A stretch of DNA of 41,597 bases from Cochliopodium minus (lineage: Eukaryota > Discosea > Himatismenida > Cochliopodiidae). This document shows positions 34,001 to 41,597 of this stretch, piece by piece. The stretch spans positions 24,058-65,654 of the forward strand of contig JAMYWO010000059.1 of assembly GCA_024220525.1 (NCBI GenBank), written 5' to 3'. Each line of letters starts with the position of its first letter. The first letter of the stretch is position 1. Below the pieces are notes generated by a model. The model did not search any database, had not been told where the DNA came from, and saw nothing but the letters and a program-made list of their open reading frames with translations. Both the position numbers and the translations under genes were made by a program.

Positions 34001-34375
34001 CTTGGTGGGTGTTTTTTCTTTATTTCTTATCGATGATCTTTTGGGTGTCAAATTTCTTTGTGGAGAATTTTCCCTTTCTTTATTATTGTTACTGGAAGGA
34101 GATATCAATTCTTCTTTCTTCTTCATCAATTTCTTTTTTGGAGTTTCCCTCATTTTCTGTTTTTTCTCTTTAAAATTCTTTGATTCCAATCTCTCCTGAG
34201 TATTGGGCTTAAATTGAGTATTATCAAAGATTTCCACTCCTGAATTTTGTGTATTGGATTCATTATTTGATTTGTATGTTGGAATATTTTCCATAGCTAC
34301 AGATGATTCTACAACATTTAATGTATCTTTCAATTCTGGATCAATCAATAATGATAATGTGCTACTATATGACAT
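31077..34375 (-). CDS. Tandem BRCT protein (BRCA1/BARD1-like C-terminus), 1018 residues
   Basis: Exons 34375-33876, 33714-31683 and 31601-31077 join in frame. The start is the second ATG of the frame (MSYSSTL), placed in A-rich context. The first 165 residues are Lys/Ser-rich and disordered (TPKKSPKRNQKSPSRSP). The middle 600 residues are charged and disordered, with about ten (T/V)PPK-type repeats around residues 540-640. Two BRCT domains end the protein: the first near 785-870 (GGRLVKQWSDEVTHLV, GNWVVSFDWVENCL) and the second near 895-1000 (LFQGKKFYFYGEF, LIQVGHGKV). The sequence FEVKGDNFGEAGTPTKSR between them matches the linker typical of BRCA1 and BARD1. No RING is found. The likely role is phosphopeptide binding in the DNA-damage response. 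Confidence 0.85.
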
Positions 34376-34672
34376 CTTTTTTATCGAATAATCCAAATTA
34401 TATCCTATATAATTCAAATATTGGTTAAAATATATTTTTTCAACGATTTTATTTAATTCACCTTTTTCGATTTTTTTTTTTTTTTAAATTTTTTTTATAT
34501 TTCTCTGATAAATTTCAAAATTTTAAAAAATTTCCAATAAAAAATATTTTAATTTTATCAAAAAAAAAAAAAAAAAAAAAAGAAGAGAAAATCTTTATAA
34601 ATATCAATCAATTTGAACAAAAATAAAAATAAAGTTCAACAAAAAATTTTTATTTTATTTTATTTAGATAGG
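34376..34672. other. Intergenic, T- and A-run spacer
   Basis: 297 nt between the BRCT gene start and the downstream end of the Tudor-PH gene, both on the minus strand. It contains a run of about 21 A near 34561-34581. No gene is seen. Confidence 0.6.
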
Positions 34673-37600
34673 TTATTTGTTTCTTTTTAATGAAACATTG
34701 TTACGGATACATTTGATCCAGTCGTTCATGTCCTGAGCACTTTGAGCGCAAATGGGAAGAACACGATCAGAAGAAATAATCTCAAAAATAAATTCCTTCT
34801 TGTATTTCTGCATAGAATCTTTACAAATGGTGACATCCTTTATTCTTTGAAGATGGATGGTACCTTTAGGCTTCTCTGTGGTACTTTTGGAATAATAATT
34901 AAGATTATTCTCGTTTAGAAGAAAAATACGAGATTTCCAAGATTTCCTTCCAAAGATAGAAGTACCACCTCCTTGTTTTGAGAGCTTACCAGTTTTGGAA
35001 GAGTGTTGGTTTGGCATATCGTTTTCGATCAAAGTTTTGGTATGTTGAGAATTTTTGATGAGATCTTTCATTTCGTTTTGTAATGTGTTTTTGAAGTTTG
35101 AAGAAGAAGAATTGAGTTGATTAGTATTATTGGACTTTGTTGCAGTAGTATTATTTCCAGAAGTGTTGTTGGTTCCAGAAATACCATTGTTGTTACCAGA
35201 AGTAAGAGGAGAACTATTGTTTTGGAGGGTATTTGTTTGTGGAAGTTTGTTTGTAACTTCAGGATTAGGTTTAGGATCTTCTTCGAGCTCTTCTATCTCC
35301 TCAAGGATTTCCTCAGGTCCATTTAACTTCTCTTCCATTACTTTTTGGATGTGCTCAATGATCTTTTGATTATTTTTGGAATTGTTTTTTTTGGCATCTT
35401 CCTCATAGACCGAAATAGCTTTGTTGTAAAGTTGTTGTTGGGTTTCAGAATCAGTTTGAACTTCCGCTTTTTTCATGTAAGCCTCTCCCAACTTTAACAT
35501 CACAAGATGATCATTAGGTTTGATCTGCAAAAAGTCTTCGAATTTTTTAATAGCTTTGTCCAAAAGAATCTGGTTCGTTAAATCGTTCTTTGTTTCGAAA
35601 TATACAATGTATGATTCTCCCCAATGAAACAAAGTCTCCAACTCCAAAAGAGTTGCTTCTTTGAAATCTCCTTCTACTTTGTATTCACTAATCCCGATGC
35701 TTGGAAACTTTATATCAGGAACACGAACTTCACCACTCTCATCTGACGAATCCAAATCATCGTCATCGCTAGTTCTTTGTTTACTTGTGAAAGTGGTATA
35801 TCTCTTTCTCATTACAGTACCTAAAAATAAAAATTAAACATTTCAAAAAATGAAATTAAAAAATTTTTTTTTTTATTACCAGATCTTTCTTTTTCTCCTA
35901 CATTGTTTTTTGGAACAGCAGACAATTTTTGTCCTACTTTCTCGAAAGATTGAAAAGCTTTCTTGATAATATCGTCCATAGAATCCTTGCTCTTCTTGCA
36001 GATCTCCAACTCTACAATTCCTCCAATCTTGAACAATGAAGCAAAAGCAAGTTTAAACTTTGGACTTTCTGGGCAAATCTTCTCTGCTTTTTCGATGAAA
36101 GACATTGCTCTTGAAATGTACTCTGATTTCTCCTCCAATTTAGCTTCTTCTCCTTCTGTCATTGCTTGATAAGCTACCGTGATATAGGAAGTGACAAGAA
36201 ATTCGAGTGCTTCTTTGTTTTTAGGATCGATCTTGAGCAACTCACCCAAAATCTTCTCGGACTCTTCCACTTTCTTCTTTTGTTCTTTGAAGTCTCCCTT
36301 CGTCTCCATAAGTTTCTTTGCTTTGAAAATGACTGCTTCCACTTTTTGTGGGATGCTCATCTTTGGGACAAAATTTTCGTCCAATCTAAAAAAAATGATT
36401 TAAAAAGTTTAAAACTAAAAATGAAAAAAATTGTACAAGCTCATTGCATCACTCAATTCCTTTAATAATTCATTAAGTTCATTTTCGTTTAACTCTGGTC
36501 TCAATCTTCTCAAACATTGCTCCAATGCCTCCCCTGCTTTGATGTTGTATAACTTTTGGAGGATTGAAAAAGAGATTTCTTTCATTGCTCCTGTTTCGTT
36601 CAATAAATTATCAAACAAAGTGTTGGACAACAATCTCTCGTATTTTGTCATCACTTTGTTTACTTTCACTTTTTAAAAGAAAAAAATTAGATTGGATTGA
36701 TTTAAAACTTTAACAAACTCTTACAATTATGTACAACTGAAAGTAAGGAATAAGAAGCATTCAATTGAATTTGAGTTTTTTGGTGGTGCAATAAGTAGAT
36801 AACTGCCTCTATAACTCCCGAATCAGCAAAATTAGAAATATTCTTTGTATCTATTTTTTATTGAAAGAGAAAAAATTAAATTTAAAATAAAAATGAAATT
36901 AAGGAATTACTTTGAAAAAAAGATAAGAGAGCTCTTGAAGCTGAAAGTGCAATTTCATAGCTTTCATTAACACATAAATGAGAAATTAATCTGATAGAGT
37001 TTTCGTCTTCAGAAATGACTCTGGTAGATTCGGCAATTTGTTCATTTTCTTTTGCATCTATTAAAAAAAAAGAATTAATAAAAAAAAGAAAAAAAAGAGG
37101 CAAGAAAAAGATTACTTCCCACAAGTAAACATTCATAACAACTTGATGCAAGAAGTTGACTTAAATTATAGCTTGACGAAGCTGCATTTGACAATTCCTT
37201 TATATCTAATTATTTTTTAAAAAAATGATTAAAATAAATATGAAACAAGAATAAAATTTTTATTATGCAAACCTATATCGGAAATGTTTACATTGGCAGT
37301 GTTCTGAACGACTCTTTCAAATTCTTCTTCACTGATTTCAACGTGTATCCCTTGTACGATACCACAAAGTCCATCGTTACTGTACATAATCTCAGAAAGT
37401 TCCCTGTTTATTCTGTCATCAAGATCTGATTTATTGATTTTGACAACAGTGTTGTTTTTTCTACTTTTTTCGTTTATTTCTCTAACATAAGAAGCTCTAA
37501 TATCTTTTTTTAAGGTATCAACAGCATTTAAAAGAGATGAAATGCGAAAAACTTCTGACACTTTCAAAATCCATAAAGCTATTGTGTTTGCTTCATTTAC

Positions 37601-39311
37601 TTTTCCTAATTTGTTAAGGTTTCCATACATCCACAACAAGAGTTCTGCAGGAGGTACGGTTTCATCGTCAGAATCCACCAAAACATCCTCAATCCCTGAA
37701 ACCTTTTAAAGAATAAAAAAAAAAATGAAAGTTTAAATTTAAAAAAAAATTAATTTAAAAATTATTTTAAACGAATAAAAAAAAAAAAAAAGTTTAAATT
37801 TAAAAAAAATAAAAAAAAATTAAGAAAAATTATTTTACCAAAGATCTTAATGCCTCAAAACAGTGATAACGAAAAATGGGATGCAAAGATGTCACCTCTA
37901 CTCCCTTGTTGTTGGAATCTCCCCAATTCAAAACTTTGTTCCAATGATACTCTAGCCTACTATTTAATGTCTCTTGACTTTTAAGTCTCAGATAAAGCTC
38001 ACTGTATCCGTTATCGTAGAGACCAAGGAAGTGAGTAGAATTAAGAGTGGGTGCTTCACATTTGGAGTAGATGATCAACTTTAGATTTTCTATCTTAGGA
38101 GAGAATTTGAAAGTATCATTGTATTTGAGAAAAGACTTTTGGAACAACTCTTGAGATTGGGAATTGTAATTGTTTTCTTTTAAAAAAACTGCATTTCTTA
38201 ACAAACAATGGGAATATTTGAGTAGCACTACAGCATTGTTCTTTTCCAAGTTCTCAGCAATGTCGAAAAACTTGAATGATTCATCAAACAGGTTGTTGGC
38301 GTTGTTTACAGTATTTAATGGGATCACAGCAGTCTCAGCCAACAAATTTGCAAGAGAGGAATAGCCCAAAGGGGAAGGTTTACTCTTCAAAGTTACTTCT
38401 ACTTTCTGTCTTGCATTTTTCAAAAAATCATTTGTTTTCTCGATCAATTCCATCAACTCCGGATCATTGAATATCTCCGATTTATGAACGGTTTTCACCG
38501 GTGTTGTATTTTTGGTTGGCTGTTTCACAGGCATAGATGGTGTCGGTACTTTTGTTTTATTATTTTCTTGTTTGGATGGCGTAGTGCTAGTTTTGTTTTG
38601 GGTATCATTGGTTTCCAATTCCATGAATTTGCTATTTAATTTACCTATGCGCTTGGGCTCTTGAGATGGTGGAGATTGTTTGACTGGATTTTGATTGGAT
38701 TGATCCATTTGTTTGAAATTATTGATCAGATTTGTTTTGGATGTATTCCCCTCGGGTGTTGCCTTTGGCTTTACATTCTCTTTTGGTTTTGTCTCGAATT
38801 TTTGTATATTTACCTTTGGTTTGGGTGTGGGTGTTGGTTTTTCGATAATTTGAGGCTTTACTTCTATTCTTTGAATATCTTTCTCTTCTGTCAATTGTTC
38901 ATTTCCATATTCAGTAAATACCAAATTATAACAATTATTTTCCTCCAATGACAACAATTTCGCATTATAAAAGAGATTATCTTCATACCATTTGGCTTCT
39001 ACCAAATCTCCAACTATATATTTATATACGCTTTTATTTTCTTCATTATTATTTCTCGTGCTCCCATTACTCGAAGTATTATTATCTTTTGTTGGGGTAT
39101 TTATATTATTATTACTCGTTTTCAACCATGATAAATTTGAATCTGATTTTTTTTCAGTATTCCATAATATAGATGATTTTCTCACTTGGGTTGGTGTTTC
39201 TTTTTTTGGAGGATCATCAAGAGATGGAACACTACTTTCCAATTCATCAAAATATTTTGAAAATTCCATTTCAAATTCATTGATTTCATCATTTATATCG
39301 TCATTATCCAT
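34673..39311 (-). CDS. Tudor - ARM - TPR - PH domain protein, 1383 residues
   Basis: Eight exons (39311-37839, 37702-37273, 37205-37116, 37057-36911, 36850-36725, 36668-36437, 36385-35880, 35820-34673) keep frame at every junction. Residues 96-150 form an SMN-like Tudor domain (VGDLVEAKWYEDNLFYNAKL, EYGNEQL), which reads methylated Arg or Lys. About 280-640 is helical, TPR-like repeat. About 660-830 is armadillo-like (FADSGVIEAVIYLLHHQKTQ). About 845-1000 and 1055-1145 are TPR-like (KAIKKFEDFLQIKPNDH). A PH domain closes the protein at about 1280-1378 (GKLSKQGG, SWKSRIFLL, FIFEIISS, DMNDWIKCI), with the conserved Trp of its last helix. Between the TPR and PH parts is an Asn/Thr-rich linker. 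The start shares a 242-nt spacer with Rab11. I know no named protein with this layout. Confidence 0.82.
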
Positions 39312-39553
39312 TTGATAGAGGATTTATAAACTGAACAACTCTTCTTTTACAAATAATATTGAAATATTTTTTTTATTTTTATTTTTTAATTTTGAAAGCA
39401 AAAAACTTTCAAAAAAAAATCCCTCAATTCATTCTCCAATACTCTAAGTTGAGCCACAAATAACAATATAAAGGTTAATTATTTTTAATTTTTTGAATGA
39501 AAGAGAATTTGATTGAATTTCAAATAAAAAAAAATAAAAAAAAATTGAATAAC
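39312..39553. promoter_or_regulatory. Bidirectional promoter region, Tudor-PH gene and Rab11
   Basis: Only 242 nt lie between the two divergent start codons, so both promoters must overlap or abut here. I see no defined box beyond T- and A-tracts. Confidence 0.5.
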
Positions 39554-40882
39554 ATGCTCGATTCAAAAGAATATAATTTTCTATTTAAGATAGTATTGAT
39601 AGGTTTTCCATTTTCCAACAAATATTTTTGCTTTTTTCTATAACAAAAATATACTTGATTTGATAAAAATTTTAGGTGATTCTGGGTAAAATAATGCAAA
39701 AATATAAAAAATTTTACTTAACCAATTAAAATAAAGGGTCTAAAAACAACAAATTTTTTTAATTCTCTTTTAATTTTTAAAAACATAAAATATAAAATAA
39801 ATTACAACTTTTATCTCAACAAATAATACAGGTAGGGAAAACAAATTTATTGTCGAGATTCACAAGTAATCATCAAATGAGCATATAATTGAATATATTA
39901 CTAACAAAAAGAATAATAATAGGGAATGAATTGTAAAATTTTTATCAAAATATTAAAATTCAATTTTCTTCCTATTCATATTATTTCTTCAATTTTTTTC
40001 ATAATATATTCTTAAAGTTCAAATGACACAAAACCAACAATAGGGGTGGAATTTGCAACGAGGTAAAAAGTTTTTTGATCAGGATATAATATCATTATTA
40101 ACACTAGTTTCTTTAAACAGAACAATAATGAATGAAGATAAAATAATCAAAGCACAAGTAAATAAAAGGTATTTAATAAGTTTAAGTGATAATAGTTTTT
40201 TTTTGTTTAGATTTGGGACACAGCAGGACAAGAAAGGTACATAGATAGAGCATCCCACTTTGTTTATTAACTCAGTCTTTTTTGAAATTTAAATAGATAT
40301 AGAGCAATTACAAATGCTTATTATAGGTATCCTTTTTAACTTTATCTGACTGCCTAAACTTTGAAAAAATGTAGAGGCGCGAAAGGAGGTATGTTAGTCT
40401 ATGATGTAACAAAAAACCAGTCGGTAATCCATTTTTCGTTTAATAATTGCAGATTATTTATTTGAGATATCATTAGTTTGAACATGCTAAAAGTTGGTTA
40501 AAAGAATTAAGAGAACATACTTCTGGTGAGATTGTAATAATGTTAGTCGGAAATAAATGGTAAAAAGAATACAAACTTATTTGTTAAAACTATTCATTCC
40601 TTTTTTTTCAAAAAAAAACCTAGTGATTTAAATAATTTAAGAGAAGTTCCCACAGAACAAGCGAAACAGTTTGCATCTGAAAACCAATTATTTTTTATCG
40701 AAACATCTGCTCTTGATTCTACTAATGTCGATCTTGCTTTCCAAAATATTTTGGTAGAGATTTACAAGCATAATCTTAACGACAGAAATGTGGATGAAGA
40801 TTATGAAGAAATAAGCACAGGAAATTCTGCCCCGTTGGAAATTCCAAGTGATGTGGTAACCAAGAAGCAATGTGGATGTTAA
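39554..40882 (+). CDS. RAB11: Rab11-family small GTPase
   Basis: Exons: 39554-39602, 39676-39685 (10 nt), 39832-about 39865, 40018-40062, 40121-40157, 40211-40236, 40297-40326, 40375-40423, 40477-40559, 40624-40882. Signatures: the P-loop GDSG/VGKT split over exons 2 and 3, switch [47 protein letters not shown] and a C-terminal CGC for double geranylgeranylation. Together they match Rab11 rather than other Rabs. Rab11 controls recycling endosomes, exocytosis and contractile-vacuole traffic. Phase fails by one base on each side of exon 3, so one or two bases are missing there or a splice site is unusual. From exon 4 to the stop all junctions keep frame. Confidence 0.88.
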
Positions 40883-41041
40883 AAAAAAAACTTAATTATT
40901 ATCCTTATTCTACGAGGAGCAAAAAAAAATAAAAAAATGTTCAAATTTGGCCACTAATTTCATAATAAATTGAATTTAAAGCCTTTTATATACACTATTA
41001 GTTTTTTTCTTTGAAATTTTTAATTCATTCATAAAATATTC

Positions 41042-41597
41042 TCATTTATTTTCAGACATCTTTGATGGGGTTGATCCTCCATAAAATGATACGTTCTTTT
41101 TGTATTCATCATTTTTTAATTGTTCGTGGCTTGATTTTACATCTTTGGACACTATAACAGTATTATAAATTATAAAATTATTTTTTTATACCGTCAATGT
41201 ATAATAAAATATTATATTTTTTTTTTTACATTCGAGGGTATTAATTTTGGTGAGATATTCTTTGTTTTCAACTTGGCCTTCACTTCAAATTTTAAATATT
41301 TTAATATTTATAATAAATATTAAAGACATTTTTTTTTTTACTATAAATCTTTTCTTCCACCCCAACGTTGTTCTTCTTCAGTTACTTCATTTACATAATC
41401 ACCTATTTAGTATTATAATCGTGATTATAATCCTAAAATTGAAAGGTATTTAATTTTTTTTTACCATCAGTTTCCCAATCTAAGATATTTGTATATATTA
41501 GCAAAATTTTATCATTATAATCATTTTAAAGTGTATGATATTTTTCAACCATAAATGTTTTTATTTATGATATTTTACCATCATCATCATTTGGATT
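41042..41597 (-). CDS. 3' part of a gene with a cortactin/HS1-type acidic Arp2/3-binding motif
   Basis: Exons, reading leftward from the window edge: 41597-41579 (partial), 41479-41465 (15 nt), 41402-41342, 41282-41230 and 41151-41042, in frame to TGA. The joined protein reads DDWETDGDYVNEV then TEEEQRWGGRKDL, followed by a Lys-rich helix (NKEYLTKINTLEL) and a short tail with FYGGSTPSK. DDWETDxDxVNxxxExEQRWG is the N-terminal acidic region of cortactin and HS1, whose DDW binds Arp3 and supports branched actin. The cortactin tandem repeats and SH3 domain are absent: the protein ends about 70 residues later. The N-terminus is outside the window, so the full domain content is unknown. Confidence 0.7.

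Overview
The window is nuclear DNA of a very AT-rich, intron-rich unicellular eukaryote. Coding exons are interrupted by short T-rich GT...AG introns (about 47-350 nt), start codons sit in A-rich context, and TAA, TAG and TGA all act as stops, so the code is standard. The gene content (Rab11, F-box proteins, RING/TRAF/Sel1, MATE, cystinosin, tandem BRCT, a cortactin-type Arp2/3-binding motif) suits a free-living amoeboid protist. A dictyostelid-like or Anaeramoeba-like lineage is a guess from composition and content only. I saw no tRNA, rRNA, CRISPR array or intact transposon.

Layout, left to right. 0-4.2 kb: the 3' end of a Gln/Pro-rich membrane protein, then a 15-exon MATE transporter. 4.5-9.6 kb: a UBE2Q-like E2 gene and a convergent vacuolar cation/H+ antiporter (VNX1/CAX type). 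Both lose their 3' ends in a T-rich tandem repeat that contains an N, and the antiporter also carries frameshifts. 10.1-16.1 kb: two cystinosin-like PQ-loop genes flank three tandem F-box plus discoidin-like genes with a mosaic history. 16.1-21.2 kb: an unknown gene divergent from an intronless cytosolic Hsp70, a small membrane protein, and a C9orf85-type zinc protein. 21.3-26.6 kb: a multipass membrane protein, a minimal F-box ORF, and a 735-residue Asn-rich scaffold-like gene containing a 100-N gap flanked by identical 77-bp ends. 26.7-31 kb: an alanyl-tRNA editing (AlaX) protein, a RING-TRAF-Sel1 protein followed by a decayed copy of its own 5' end, and a PSI-domain membrane protein. 31-41.6 kb: a BRCA1/BARD1-like tandem BRCT protein, a very large Tudor-ARM-TPR-PH protein, a divergent Rab11 gene, and the 3' part of a gene with a cortactin-like acidic Arp2/3-binding motif.

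I joined exons by hand using splice phase. For MATE, both cystinosins, the three F-box genes, C9orf85, AlaX, the scaffold, BRCT and Tudor-PH genes, every junction keeps frame to the stop, which is good evidence for those models. The genes do not form one pathway. Themes that recur are lysosome/vacuole transport (cystinosins, cation antiporter, MATE), ubiquitin ligation (F-box set, E2-like gene, RING protein) and membrane traffic or actin (Rab11, PH protein, cortactin-like motif).
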